A DNA stretch of 64,000 nt from Paenibacillus sp. E222 (GCF_013401555.1 NZ_CP058552.1:6758001-6822000), one strand, 5' to 3'. Shown: positions 8,394 through 16,767, counted from the first letter of the stretch. Translations and numbers: made by a program. Notes: generated by a model not told the origin, from the letters alone.

Positions 8394-9062
8394 CTAGAGT
8401 AGGCCTTTTAATTCACCAAGATGCTCAATAGCATGCAATGGTTTGGTTGTAATACTGTCCTGCCAAGGCTGATTGACCTTCATCCAGATCGTGCTCATAC
8501 CTACTTTTGCCGCTCCTTCAACATCATTGACAGGATGGTCCCCAATGTAGATACACTGCTCGGGAGAGAGGTTGAAATGATCCAATGCCAATTTGAAAAT
8601 ACGAGGATCGGGCTTTTTGACCCCAGCCTCTTCCGAAACGATAATATGATCAAAATCATCCCGGATGCCGAGTTGATCAATTTTTCCGTACTGAATCTCG
8701 GTTTTACCATTGGTAATTAAACCTGTTTTATATTTTTCTCTTAGATGCTGAACCACTTCTCTCGCCTGCTGCATCAGAACAGCACTTTTCACATACTCTC
8801 TGCCATAGAACTCCATCAGCTCCGCGTGAGGCGGATTCTCAGCCCATGGTAATTCATGCAGCAGCTCGTTGAACAACACATCCTTGTCCTTGTAACCGTC
8901 CTCATCCAGCTCAACAATTCGTTTAAGAATATCATCCGTAGTTTCAAGATGGGCAAAATAAGTGTTGATCAAGCTCTGGCCGAAGCCTTCAAAGGTACTT
9001 GTTCTGTTGAGAATCGTATTGTCTAGATCAAAAATAATCGCTTTAATATGATCCATCGTCAT
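8394..9062 (-). CDS. HAD-superfamily IA phosphatase (YjjG-like)
   Basis: A 222-residue HAD enzyme with all four motifs: nucleophile D12-L-D14-N-T, motif II T-N-G in G-L-I-T-N-G-K, motif III lysine in K-K-P-D-P-R-I-F, and motif IV G-D-H-P-V-N-D-V. A helical cap lies between residues 20 and 90. The closest named type by eye is the YjjG/pyrimidine-5'-nucleotidase group, which would dephosphorylate non-canonical nucleotides; this is tentative. Confidence 0.85.
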   Translation of the reverse strand: MTMDHIKAIIFDLDNTILNRTSTFEGFGQSLINTYFAHLETTDDILKRIVELDEDGYKDKDVLFNELLHELPWAENPPHAELMEFYGREYVKSAVLMQQAREVVQHLREKYKTGLITNGKTEIQYGKIDQLGIRDDFDHIIVSEEAGVKKPDPRIFKLALDHFNLSPEQCIYIGDHPVNDVEGAAKVGMSTIWMKVNQPWQDSITTKPLHAIEHLGELKGLL

Positions 9063-9088
9063 GCTCCTCCTGTCTGGTCTGTAAAACG

Positions 9089-9220
9089 TTATTTCCTCAA
9101 TAGTTGCTCCAGTTTCCGATTGGTTTCGGCCTGCTCTCGAATTAACCGTTTCGTATTAATATCTATGCTGATGAGTGTGACCGTCATAATAATTACACAA
9201 ATGATCCCAATAAACGCCAT
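9089..9220 (-). CDS. Small single-pass membrane protein (43 aa)
   Basis: A short gene with an AGAGGTGA ribosome site before the ATG at 9218-9220. The product has a hydrophobic helix (residues 2-21, rich in Ile and Val) and a charged, probably coiled-coil tail N-T-K-R-L-I-R-E-Q-A-E-T-N-R-K-L-E-Q. This architecture is common among tiny Firmicutes membrane proteins of unknown role. It follows directly upstream of the HAD gene and may be cotranscribed with it. Confidence 0.6.
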   Translation of the reverse strand: MAFIGIICVIIMTVTLISIDINTKRLIREQAETNRKLEQLLRK

Positions 9221-9292
9221 AATATCTACTCACCTCTAACGTAATGTTTATTGTATTCTGTTAGCTGCGACTACCATGAATTATAAACATGC

Positions 9293-9326
9293 AAACCCAA
9301 CCATAGATCAGACCAGGGCTGGGTTT
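9293..9326 (-). terminator. Possible terminator after the YHYH-protein gene
   Basis: AAACCC at 9293 pairs with GGGTTT ending at 9326, extended by CAACC/GGCTG on the inner side. Only a modest T-rich tract follows on the minus strand. Confidence 0.5.
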
Positions 9327-9344
9327 ACCTTGTAAAACTCATTT

Positions 9345-9515
9345 TCATTTCTTCTTTTTGTGATAATGGTAGCCTGTGCACAAGCCCTTTTGTTTGGATT
9401 TCGCGGAACAATTATGTCCACCATTTTTGTCCAGTCTACCTGGATGGGCATAAGCTGAAGAAGATACACCAATAAGTACGACAAAAGACAAGATTACAAT
9501 GACAACCTTTTTCAT
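9345..9515 (-). CDS. Short secreted YHYH-domain protein (56 aa)
   Basis: The ATG at 9513-9515 opens a textbook signal peptide (M-K-K-V-V-I-V-I-L-S-F … A-Y-A) with likely cleavage after A-Y-A near residue 24. The mature part is H-P-G-R-L-D-K-N-G-G-H-N-C … C-T-G-Y-H-Y-H, which is the YHYH motif seen at the C terminus of many exported Bacillales proteins, with two cysteines and several histidines that could bind metal. Function is unknown. Confidence 0.75.
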   Translation of the reverse strand: MKKVVIVILSFVVLIGVSSSAYAHPGRLDKNGGHNCSAKSKQKGLCTGYHYHKKKK

Positions 9516-9618
9516 AAGTCACCCTTCGATCACACCCTATGCTTTAGGGCTTAATTCATCCTCCATCATTCTACATGAAAACCCATAATTAGGATATCCT
9601 TATTGCTCCAAAATTTGC

Positions 9619-10398
9619 TTATTCTATGATTTTAAACTTCCTCAACGCATGTGTGATGCCATCCTCACTTGCTCGCAGTGTGACATAGTCGGCACTTTGT
9701 TTGACGCGCTCTCCTCCGTTTCCCATCGCAATGCCAAGACCCACATACTCTAGCAAATCAATATCATTTTCACCATCGCCAAAGGCCATTGCTTCCTCTT
9801 TCGATATATTCAGGTGGGCGAGCACTTTTCCTGCCGCTATCGATTTGGATACTTCGTTCTCTTCCAGTACGTTAGACACGTAAGGATGAAACCTCACGAA
9901 TTTTAATGCTGGAAATCTGGAATGGAATTTCTCCGCTTCGGCTTGATCGGCATATAAACAAATGCAATACACTTCCTGTTCCAAAGAACTGATTTTCAAA
10001 GGGGACTCCATCAGACCGAGCGTATCTCTCAATGCATCGGTGACACGCACATCCGTTGTACATAAACCATTCATCTCGAATGACTCTGTAAAATAAGAAA
10101 TACTGCTGCCGTTCAGCTCGGCAAATTCACTGAATTCTCTGACCATTCGTGCAGAAAGCACCGATTTATGTATCACTTCTTCACCACTCTTGATCAATGC
10201 CCCGTTAGCCGAAATCATGGTTTCAATCCCGAATTTCCTGAAATCTTCGCATAAACTGTACGGTCTGCCAGTGACCAGAACAACCTGTATGCCCCTACGA
10301 ACCAATTTTCGAATGGAATCCTCTGTACTTGGAGAGAGACTTCGATCCTTCTCACTGAGTAACGTACTGTCCACGTCCATAAATACGATTTTAATCAA
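9619..10398 (-). CDS. HAD-superfamily Cof-type (IIB) phosphatase
   Basis: A 259-residue Cof-like hydrolase. Motif I is D8-V-D10-S-T-L, motif II is V-T-G-R, and motif IV is G-D-G-E-N-D-I-D-L-L, with a C2-type cap between residues 85 and 190. Cof-type enzymes dephosphorylate sugar phosphates, flavin or pyridoxal phosphate with broad range; the substrate is not deducible. Serine replaces the more usual glycine in D-x-D-G-T, a tolerated change. The upstream region holds the long copy of the dispersed repeat. Confidence 0.88.
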   Translation of the reverse strand: MIKIVFMDVDSTLLSEKDRSLSPSTEDSIRKLVRRGIQVVLVTGRPYSLCEDFRKFGIETMISANGALIKSGEEVIHKSVLSARMVREFSEFAELNGSSISYFTESFEMNGLCTTDVRVTDALRDTLGLMESPLKISSLEQEVYCICLYADQAEAEKFHSRFPALKFVRFHPYVSNVLEENEVSKSIAAGKVLAHLNISKEEAMAFGDGENDIDLLEYVGLGIAMGNGGERVKQSADYVTLRASEDGITHALRKFKIIE

Positions 10399-10419
10399 AG
10401 GAACACCTCCTAAGTTATA

Positions 10420-10613
10420 TCAATTGAACTAAAGCATATTTACACCTGCCACTCCGATGACAGAACAACCTTCCGATCGCTGTTATCCCCAGATTTTTTT
10501 TGATTACTATTTTCAAAGGAGAAAATCCGAGAATAAAGCGAGGTGTATGCTTCCGATGCAGCTTTCTTTACAGAAAGCTTGTAGCTCCGCTTCTTCAGGT
10601 TATTTCTGTCCTC
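10420..10613 (+). repeat. Dispersed MITE-like repeat, long copy
   Basis: The 3' two-thirds (10456-10613, 158 bases) is bounded by imperfect inverted ends, GATGACAGAA and TTCTGTCCTC (complement GAGGACAGAA). Inside are a perfect AGCTTTC-N6-GAAAGCT hairpin at 10559-10578 and two copies of CTTCCGAT. The 36-base head before it is shared with 6152-6238 and 47531-47577. The open frame across it is part of the repeat and not a gene. Confidence 0.75.
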
Positions 10614-10620
10614 ACAAATT

Positions 10621-10667
10621 AAAGGCAAGTGCACGGTTAACTTAGTAGTCTTCCTGCACTTGCCTTT
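10621..10667 (-). terminator. Terminator of the ydbST operon
   Basis: A perfect 13-base inverted repeat, AAAGGCAAGTGCA at 10621-10633 and its complement at 10655-10667, begins four bases after the ydbT stop on the minus strand. Confidence 0.8.
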
Positions 10668-10670
10668 AGA

Positions 10671-12206
10671 TTAACGGGTCTGGACGTTCTGGCTCCGCTC
10701 CATATACCACAACTGAAACGCTTCTACGGCCTCAACCGGTATATCGTTTAGCGTGTGATGCAGAACAGGTTTGGCACGATTCACGGTTTGAATCGAAGCA
10801 ACTCCAAACCAGCGTTGCAGCAGACTCCGGGTAATCTGTACCTCAATGACTTTCTCCCGCTTGGAGATGTATAGTGTTGAGGTTAATGCACCCGTTCGCA
10901 ACTGGATAAAGTTCTGATTCAGCACGTATCGTGTATGGAGAAAATCAGTTAGTCTGCATATGACAATCCACAGTAACAGAATAGCGGAAATCATCCACCA
11001 TGCCTGATCCTGTCCCAGAATCGGCGGTTTGAAATAAAACAATAATCCCGTTGCAATAATCCATACCCAGCTTGGTGTGAGCATGCGCAGCCATAATGAT
11101 TTTCGTGGAAGCTTCTGCATCTCCTGCGTAACCTGATAGGATGGCAAAATCTCCGAGATCATATCGTAAGCTTGCTTCACAGGCAGAAAAGGATAGAGCG
11201 AGTTAACTTCCTGTTCGGTTTCTCCCACACCACCTGCTGTCGTTAGTTCCACTTCTGCCAATCCTAGCAGTCTTTTCATCGGAGACTGCGTGATTTTCAC
11301 CGCCTGAACTCGTTCTTTCAGGATCGAAAATGCGGTCTGTTCCAACATGCCCTTCGTAATGTAGATACGTTTGCGATCAGAGGAGATTTGGAAATCACCA
11401 TACTTCACAAAGGTTCTAACAATACCTAGCATAATGGAAACAGCAATAAGTCCTGTGATGATCAATGCGGTAATCCACCAGGTATCCAGCCACGTTAATA
11501 GGATGCTCTCCGTCACTTTTTCATCGGGAAAGAAATCTTTCACCGACGAATAGAGCGATCCCAGAATCGGAATAAGTACCAGAAAGCTGAGCGAGGTAAA
11601 CGAAGCTTTGAATATATCTTTTCGGGTGGACTTGTAATGGACAATCCGTTCAAGCCCCTCTTTTACAGTTAGTTGAATATCTTCTTCCCGTGTTACGTGT
11701 TCAGGTGCTGTCTCGGGTTCTTCGTTTGGTTGTACAGCATCACTGGCGACATTCGCTTCCGACATATGCCCTGCAACGACCTTTTCAAGCCGATCCGATT
11801 CCGAAAGCGAAACGACTTGCAGCTGAAAAGTAGCATCGTCTCCTTTGATGCCCGTCTCAAAACGAATGGATGTGACTCGGAACAAACGATGAAACAGCGA
11901 CGTATGCCGGTTCACGTTCTGAATTTTGGTATAGGGTATCGTTCTTCTTGTGCGATTAAACACCCCACTGTAGATCTGAAAAGCCTTATCATCTGCGGTA
12001 TAACGTAGTGTAAACCAACTCCAGATAATGCTTATCACACTAAACGCGATAGCCACATAGAAGACGATTCTGCCATACATAATCCACGTGGACGCCGAGC
12101 CATGACGGAGAATAAATAAAAAAACGATAAATGCAAAAGAATTTTTCACCAGTTTCCACAAACTCCAGAGCATGGCTAACGGGTGTTGTCTTTTCATCTC
12201 GTTCAT
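10671..12206 (-). CDS. ydbT: YdbT-like membrane protein with bacterial PH domains
   Basis: The 511-residue protein has pairs of membrane helices near residues 18-65, 210-265 and 375-410, each followed by a bPH_2 domain; W-F-T-L-R-Y-T-A-D-D-K-A-F and R-T-I-P-Y-T-K-I-Q-N-V are typical of the first one. B. subtilis YdbT is similar and, with YdbS, is linked to resistance to peptide antibiotics made by relatives. It overlaps ydbS by four bases (ATGA), so the two are translated together. A strong terminator follows. Confidence 0.85.
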   Translation of the reverse strand: MNEMKRQHPLAMLWSLWKLVKNSFAFIVFLFILRHGSASTWIMYGRIVFYVAIAFSVISIIWSWFTLRYTADDKAFQIYSGVFNRTRRTIPYTKIQNVNRHTSLFHRLFRVTSIRFETGIKGDDATFQLQVVSLSESDRLEKVVAGHMSEANVASDAVQPNEEPETAPEHVTREEDIQLTVKEGLERIVHYKSTRKDIFKASFTSLSFLVLIPILGSLYSSVKDFFPDEKVTESILLTWLDTWWITALIITGLIAVSIMLGIVRTFVKYGDFQISSDRKRIYITKGMLEQTAFSILKERVQAVKITQSPMKRLLGLAEVELTTAGGVGETEQEVNSLYPFLPVKQAYDMISEILPSYQVTQEMQKLPRKSLWLRMLTPSWVWIIATGLLFYFKPPILGQDQAWWMISAILLLWIVICRLTDFLHTRYVLNQNFIQLRTGALTSTLYISKREKVIEVQITRSLLQRWFGVASIQTVNRAKPVLHHTLNDIPVEAVEAFQLWYMERSQNVQTR

Positions 12207-12700
12207 TCATCCACCTCATTAATCCTTGCATACGACGCAATCTGATTACGCAGTTCAAGTGCCACTTCCTCTGGCAGCGCCGGGATCGTATGAGATGAAC
12301 CCATCGTGCCAACCGATACAGAATATAGGCCATATTTTCTCAAAAGGGGACCTTGGTTCGTCGTGACGGATTGTACTTTGGCCATGGGAATGATCTGATG
12401 TACCTTTTTCAAAGCCCCGTGTTTCAATTGCAAGAACTCTTCATTCGCATCATAATACCAATGCTTGTATAACAATGAAGGCCGGATAAAAATTTCCCAC
12501 ACCGCATACAGCACTGAGATGGCAGTCACTCCCCACAGCAACCAACCAATCCACGCCTTCCATCCATAGATGGAATCCAGAACCAGCAGAGCTGCAAGCA
12601 CAATCAACCCTATTCCGTTCGATATAACCGCACTGATTCTCCATATGGTTATGGCATCCGGCGATAAACGTTGCTCGGGTGTACTCTGTATGTACTGCAT
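12203..12700 (-). CDS. ydbS: YdbS-like bPH_2 membrane protein
   Basis: The 165-residue protein has two membrane helices (about residues 25-45 and 50-68) and one bPH_2 domain with K-V-H-Q-I-I-P-M-A-K-V-Q-S-V-T-T, the conserved turn of this family. It is the first gene of the ydbS-ydbT operon, the same order as in B. subtilis, where the pair belongs to the SigW cell-envelope response. I looked for a TGAAAC/CGTA promoter upstream and did not find a convincing one. Confidence 0.82.
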   Translation of the reverse strand: MQYIQSTPEQRLSPDAITIWRISAVISNGIGLIVLAALLVLDSIYGWKAWIGWLLWGVTAISVLYAVWEIFIRPSLLYKHWYYDANEEFLQLKHGALKKVHQIIPMAKVQSVTTNQGPLLRKYGLYSVSVGTMGSSHTIPALPEEVALELRNQIASYARINEVDE

Positions 12701-12766
12701 ATCTTCACTCCTTTTTCTTACTGTACGAAGAATAGTCCTCTATCGATGCAGAAAGATTGACTTAGT

Positions 12767-12806
12767 AAAAGAGATGACCCCTGTTCAGTACAGGTCGTCA
12801 TCTCTT
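12767..12806 (-). terminator. Terminator after the GNAT gene at 12814
   Basis: Stem AAGAGATGAC…GTCATCTCTT with an inner CCTG/CAGG stem, followed by TTTTAC on the minus strand. Confidence 0.75.
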
Positions 12807-12813
12807 CGTCATT

Positions 12814-13374
12814 TTATTTTGCAGCAAAATCCTTCACATCGCATAACCACACCATATGGTCCGTGCCTTCACCCCAATAGTTCTTTGCCACGGCATAGGG
12901 TTCTCCAAACTTCCGCTGCCATTTCTTCTGCGCTGTCCGGTACCCACTATCCAGGCAAAATTGCGTAATCTCACGCCTCTGAAGTTCAGTAGCCAAAGCC
13001 TGAATGAGAGCAGAGCCAATTCCCTGACCCTGAACCTCTGGCAGAACGTAGAGACTACCCAATTCCCCTACTTGGTTCAGTTGGTGGTCTGTGCATTCTT
13101 GAATCTCCTCGCCGCAAGGTCCGTAGGAAATGGTGCCCACGACAGTATCTTCCCTTTTAGCTATTAGAAAGAAGACACTCGATTCCTTGTTGTTTTCAGG
13201 ATGCAAAGCTAAGTGAAGCATCGCTTTCTTGTGTTCAATTTCATCCCGTATGTCTTCGTGCAGGGCACCCAGCCCTTCCTGTGTAAATGCATTCGTAATG
13301 GATGTCTCGAATACCTGGCAGGCACCCTTCATATCCGATGCTGTTAAAGGTTGAATGGTAATCAGGTGACTCAT
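12814..13374 (-). CDS. GNAT N-acetyltransferase
   Basis: The start at 13372-13374 (M-S-H-L-I-T-I) is preferred because GGAGAG lies eight bases upstream. The 186-residue protein has the acetyl-CoA motif P-E-V-Q-G-Q-G-I-G-S-A-L near residue 119 and a C-terminal W-Q-R-K-F-G-E-P segment. The substrate is unknown. It ends in its own terminator and is followed upstream by a lipoprotein gene 28 bases away. Confidence 0.83.
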   Translation of the reverse strand: MSHLITIQPLTASDMKGACQVFETSITNAFTQEGLGALHEDIRDEIEHKKAMLHLALHPENNKESSVFFLIAKREDTVVGTISYGPCGEEIQECTDHQLNQVGELGSLYVLPEVQGQGIGSALIQALATELQRREITQFCLDSGYRTAQKKWQRKFGEPYAVAKNYWGEGTDHMVWLCDVKDFAAK

Positions 13375-13402
13375 ATGACCGTCTCTCCGTTTCAATAGCT
13401 AG

Positions 13403-13831
13403 TCAGTCCGTATGACTCTGGATCAGTTTCCTTACTTTGTTTGCATCCTCAATGGGTATGCTGTATCCCACGTGGGTATCCTCATGGTTAACTAGAAGGG
13501 CTGACTGCTTGGGATCTTTGCCTATGGAATAATCATACTTCGTTAAGGAGCCATCTGCATCTGTTAAGCTCATCTTGTATTCCACGCTATAATCAAGACT
13601 TCCCGCTATACGCTCCGCTTTGTTTATAGCCTCGATTACGATTCCAATCTCAACCGGATCTTCGAATTTCACATCCTCGCACGCTTCAATCGAGAAGTTG
13701 GGGTTGCAGGTTAATGTAATGAGCGAAGGCAGAGCTTCTTTCGGGTTAGAAATAGTTTTAATTGGATGATTGCAGGCTGCAAGGAGCATTGCGAAGAGAA
13801 CTAAGAGAATCCCTGCTTTTTTCATTAGCAT
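13403..13831 (-). CDS. Lipoprotein of unknown function
   Basis: A GGGAGG site lies five bases before the ATG at 13829-13831. The product (142 residues) has a type II signal peptide with lipobox L-A-A-C, so it should be lipid-anchored outside the cell membrane. The mature domain carries two further cysteines (L-T-C-N-P and E-A-C-E-D) that may pair. I recognise no family. It lies downstream of the predicted metallopeptidase gene in the same direction. Confidence 0.75.
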   Translation of the reverse strand: MLMKKAGILLVLFAMLLAACNHPIKTISNPKEALPSLITLTCNPNFSIEACEDVKFEDPVEIGIVIEAINKAERIAGSLDYSVEYKMSLTDADGSLTKYDYSIGKDPKQSALLVNHEDTHVGYSIPIEDANKVRKLIQSHTD

Positions 13832-13845
13832 ATATACCTCCCGGC

Positions 13846-14031
13846 TCAACTAAACACATAGTACTCACTCTCTAAGCAATCATCTGTATCTAGCTCTAGA
13901 TACTTATGCTCGCATGCTGCAACTCGGTGTCCCATCCTTGGAGCAGCACTTTTAAACGCTGCGCGGTATCGGCCACGAAAGCCCTTATCTTTACGTCCGT
14001 AATGAATTCGGGAACTATACCCGGTGTTCAA
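13846..14031 (-). CDS. Doubtful 61-aa ORF coupled to the metallopeptidase gene
   Basis: It begins with a TTG that overlaps the TGA of the upstream metallopeptidase gene (TTGA), which would allow re-initiation, and fills a 178-base gap. There is no separate ribosome site. The predicted product is basic at the N terminus and acidic at the C terminus with no known motif. It could also be the non-coding spacer. Confidence 0.3.
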   Translation of the reverse strand: MNTGYSSRIHYGRKDKGFRGRYRAAFKSAAPRMGHRVAACEHKYLELDTDDCLESEYYVFS

Positions 14032-14804
14032 CCCTGCACTCGCTCTGTTTGTATCCTCTCAAATAACTGCTCCAAATCCGTATGAAGATCCGGCTGTTCG
14101 TTAACGAGCAGGCTTATGTATTCCGACCCGCATTCATAGAAAACAAGACGATTAAACGGAGCTGAATCCCCCATATGATTGATTTCCAATCCCAATTTCT
14201 CCCGAATTCGATTCTCCAGATAGCGCGCGTAACCTTCGTTCCATTCCAGCCAGTTGAAGTACTCACCTTGTTCTTCACTCAAAGAGCTGAACAGGGCCAC
14301 TCTCGCCTCTTTCACTTGCAAGAGATCCTTACTCTTCAAGGCTGATAGCAACGAAGTGATCCGCTGGACAACCGTCTCATTGTCATAAGGAAACTCATAA
14401 TCTAGTTCCCATGTTACACGTTTGATTTGCTCCATCTTACGTTTGATCTCAAGACGGTCACCAATGTCGGTATACTGCTCATATACGTAACAATGGACAA
14501 ACTCATGAAAGAGGTAGATTTTCTGCTCAAAATTTTGGAACGCCGCATCCGTCACCACTGCGCACATCCGCCCACCCATGTGATGCACCGGGAACGCTGC
14601 AAGGCACTCATCGGGAATGTTCAGGTCATCCGGAACGGTTTTTACCCATTCATATTGCTGCGTCTTGGACGAATAATCATACATATATAACAAAGATTCA
14701 AATTCCACAACAACGGGATAATACTCTGCGAATAAGGGATGTATACTGACCAAATCTTTTTGAAGCTCCTGCAATTCGTTGATTTGCTCTAAAAAAGTAT
14801 CCAT
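14028..14804 (-). CDS. Predicted zinc metallopeptidase (HEXXH) of unknown family
   Basis: The 258-residue protein has a zincin signature, F-H100-E-F-V-H104-C-Y, and a later glutamate in W-N-E190-G-Y-A-R-Y-L-E that is well placed to be the third zinc ligand of a gluzincin; N-E-x-x-A motifs do this job in several families. There is no signal peptide, so it is probably cytoplasmic. The sequence is acidic and helical. I do not recognise a named family, and the peptidase role is inferred from the motif alone. Confidence 0.65.
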   Translation of the reverse strand: MDTFLEQINELQELQKDLVSIHPLFAEYYPVVVEFESLLYMYDYSSKTQQYEWVKTVPDDLNIPDECLAAFPVHHMGGRMCAVVTDAAFQNFEQKIYLFHEFVHCYVYEQYTDIGDRLEIKRKMEQIKRVTWELDYEFPYDNETVVQRITSLLSALKSKDLLQVKEARVALFSSLSEEQGEYFNWLEWNEGYARYLENRIREKLGLEINHMGDSAPFNRLVFYECGSEYISLLVNEQPDLHTDLEQLFERIQTERVQG

Positions 14805-14913
14805 GTCATTTACCCTCTCTTTAGTTGAATGATAAGTTAATCATATCAATAGAACAACAATAAAACACTGAGAGAAAAATGATAATTCTATTGTTGAGTG
14901 ATATTTCTAAAGC

Positions 14914-15069
14914 TTAGAACCGTTCTCCTCGTTTCTCATATAGATAAATGTCCAACGCCTGAATCCCGCGTTTAGCAAGTTTGATAAATAAAATAAAGGC
15001 ATATACACCCAAACCGAATAACACCAAGTTAAATAAAACTGCGAATGTTGAAATGAATGAAAAGCTCAT
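14914..15069 (-). CDS. Small single-pass membrane protein (51 aa)
   Basis: A consensus AGGAGG site stands eight bases before the ATG at 15067-15069. The product is mostly one hydrophobic helix (residues 3-28, rich in Phe, Leu and Val) followed by a basic tail K-L-A-K-R-G-I-Q-A-L and Y-E-K-R-G-E-R. It is too short for family assignment. It is isolated, with AT-rich sequence on both sides. Confidence 0.65.
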   Translation of the reverse strand: MSFSFISTFAVLFNLVLFGLGVYAFILFIKLAKRGIQALDIYLYEKRGERF

Positions 15070-15241
15070 CACACTTCCTCCTTTTAATCACCGTAATTCA
15101 TTCATAATTCATATGATCATCATGATTTATAAATAGTCCAAATTATTAATTCACCAACCTATTTTAGCATATTTTACCTTAAGTTACTTTCTTCAAACCA
15201 TTTTCACATTCTTGATAGGCTGAATTCTAATCATTGCAGTC

Positions 15242-15277
15242 AAAAAATCTTCCCCCGAACATCCGGCAGGAAGACTT
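15242..15277 (-). terminator. Terminator of the HIT gene
   Basis: TCTTCC at 15249 pairs with GGAAGA near 15273, with a CCGGAT/ATCCGG-like inner part, followed on the minus strand by six T residues. Confidence 0.75.
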
Positions 15278-15292
15278 TACTTAAGACTTATT

Positions 15293-15625
15293 TTATTGGA
15301 TACGTTCACCGCTTACCACATGCCAGTGTTGATGCTTCGAATCCTGGTAAGTGCCCAGGTTAGTTACGATTTTGGAAGAACCCGTCTGGACAACCATGTC
15401 CGCAGCAACCTTTTTGATAACGCGCATAATTTCCAATAATAGTTCATCATTATTTTCTTCTTCCTGTGAAATGAACGATTGGATATGGATCTTTGGAATA
15501 ACAACAATATGATGCTTGTAGTATGGTCGGGTATGATGATAAGCCAGCACCTTGTCACTTTCCATGACAATATTTACTTGGGTATTACCACTAAGCACTT
15601 CATCACAATAAAAATCCTGTGTCAT
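15293..15625 (-). CDS. HIT-family protein
   Basis: A 110-residue histidine-triad protein: the catalytic H98-Q-H100-W-H102 motif near the C terminus and an N-terminal strand region with A-Y-H-H-T-R-P … V-I-P-K-I-H-I, both typical of HIT nucleotide hydrolases and transferases. These enzymes attack the alpha-phosphate of nucleotide conjugates such as ApnA or AMP-amines. It ends in a terminator and is preceded by a NUDIX gene 20 bases away. Confidence 0.85.
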   Translation of the reverse strand: MTQDFYCDEVLSGNTQVNIVMESDKVLAYHHTRPYYKHHIVVIPKIHIQSFISQEEENNDELLLEIMRVIKKVAADMVVQTGSSKIVTNLGTYQDSKHQHWHVVSGERIQ

Positions 15626-15645
15626 ATACGATCCCCTTTTACTAC

Positions 15646-16095
15646 TTAGTTAATATATCCCGCTTTTTTCAGCACATATTCCGTGAACGGATTAATCTCT
15701 GGGATTGGCATACTCAGATCAAAATATCGCAGTTCCAGTCCTTCATCATCCATGACGGTTGGTTCGCCCTGAATTTCAGTAGCTTCATAGACTGCCATGA
15801 CATTATACACTTCATCTCCATGCGGATACTTGTAATACATGTCCTGACCTGAGAAAACGGTAATGAGTTTATATGCACCCGCTCTCAGTCCAGCTTCCTC
15901 ATATAATTCACGGGCAGCAGCTTCCTCCAAAGATTCTCCCGGTTCCAATGATCCGCCAAGGGTTCCCCAATCCAGACTATCTGTACGTCTTTGCAACAGC
16001 AGATGGCCCTGCTCATTGAAGACCAACACACATGAACCAGCCATGATTAGAGGGCGCGAACCCACCAGCTTTCTCAACTCCATGATATATCCCAT
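15646..16095 (-). CDS. NUDIX hydrolase
   Basis: The 149-residue protein starts at 16093-16095, behind GGGGAGAA; twelve codons of open frame upstream lack a site. The Nudix box is complete: G-G-S-L-E-P-G-E-S-L-E-E-A-A-A-R-E-L-Y-E-E-A-G-L. The preceding L-L-L-Q-R-R-T-D-S-L-D-W-G-T and the tail Y-F-D-L-S-M-P-I-P-E-I-N-P resemble YjhB/ADP-ribose-type NUDIX proteins, without a safe substrate call. The gene may share a transcript with the HIT gene. Confidence 0.85.
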   Translation of the reverse strand: MGYIMELRKLVGSRPLIMAGSCVLVFNEQGHLLLQRRTDSLDWGTLGGSLEPGESLEEAAARELYEEAGLRAGAYKLITVFSGQDMYYKYPHGDEVYNVMAVYEATEIQGEPTVMDDEGLELRYFDLSMPIPEINPFTEYVLKKAGYIN

Positions 16096-16138
16096 AAAGA
16101 TTCTCCCCTGTCTGTGATCAGATAAGTTCAACGTGTCT

Positions 16139-16735
16139 CTAAGACTTGGATTTAGTTAAGATTCCCTGGTCTACGGAATTTTGGATAATTTGCTGTGCGT
16201 ACGTCCACAATGTCTCGGAACCGTTCTCAATCTCCCGATTTTTATTTAACACCTGTTCACTTGTAATATTGTATTTCTGCCACGTATCTCCCTCATTCTG
16301 ATGATTGTGGATCAACGGCTGCAACCGATCCATCGAAGAGGCAAACTGTGCTTCGTGGGTCTCCTTTGCCTCGAACTCCAGCCACAGGTTCAACAGTTCT
16401 TCGGCCTGTTCCTCAGGTAATATCCCAAACAGTCGATGCGCAGCCTTGATCTCGCGTTCATATTTATCCGTATGACCTACTGTATCGTAGGCAAATGTAT
16501 CTCCGGCATCGATCTCAACGAGGTCATGAACGAGAAGCATCTTAATAACTTTGAGAATATCCACCTCCTTGTTGGAATGGCTCTGCAAAATCAAGGCCAT
16601 CATCGCCAGATGCCAGGAATGCTCTGCATCATTTTCAAGTCTGTCTCCATGGATGATTCTCGTTTTTCGTTCAATCGTTTTCAGTTTATCAATCTCAATT
16701 AGAAATTGAATCTGCTCCTGTAATGTTTCGTTCAT
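16139..16735 (-). CDS. HD-domain phosphohydrolase (YfbR/HDDC2-like)
   Basis: A 198-residue HD-superfamily protein: first His in E-N-D-A-E-H-S-W-H-L, the paired H-D in L-L-V-H-D-L-V-E-I-D-A-G-D-T, and the final Asp in S-M-D-R-L-Q-P. This set binds a divalent metal. The arrangement matches HDDC2 and YfbR, which are 5'-deoxynucleotidases acting on dNMPs. A nucleotide-pool role fits the NUDIX and HIT neighbours, though substrate is inferred. Confidence 0.85.
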   Translation of the reverse strand: MNETLQEQIQFLIEIDKLKTIERKTRIIHGDRLENDAEHSWHLAMMALILQSHSNKEVDILKVIKMLLVHDLVEIDAGDTFAYDTVGHTDKYEREIKAAHRLFGILPEEQAEELLNLWLEFEAKETHEAQFASSMDRLQPLIHNHQNEGDTWQKYNITSEQVLNKNREIENGSETLWTYAQQIIQNSVDQGILTKSKS

Positions 16736-16767
16736 TTAAGTCTCCTTTCAGCCTTTTTTCAAACCCA

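Noticed and set aside
10457..10645. Open frame of about 62 codons on the plus strand, and its partial twin near 6197
   Set aside because: Both lie in the dispersed repeat; similarity is at the DNA level and includes non-coding parts, and there is no ribosome site.
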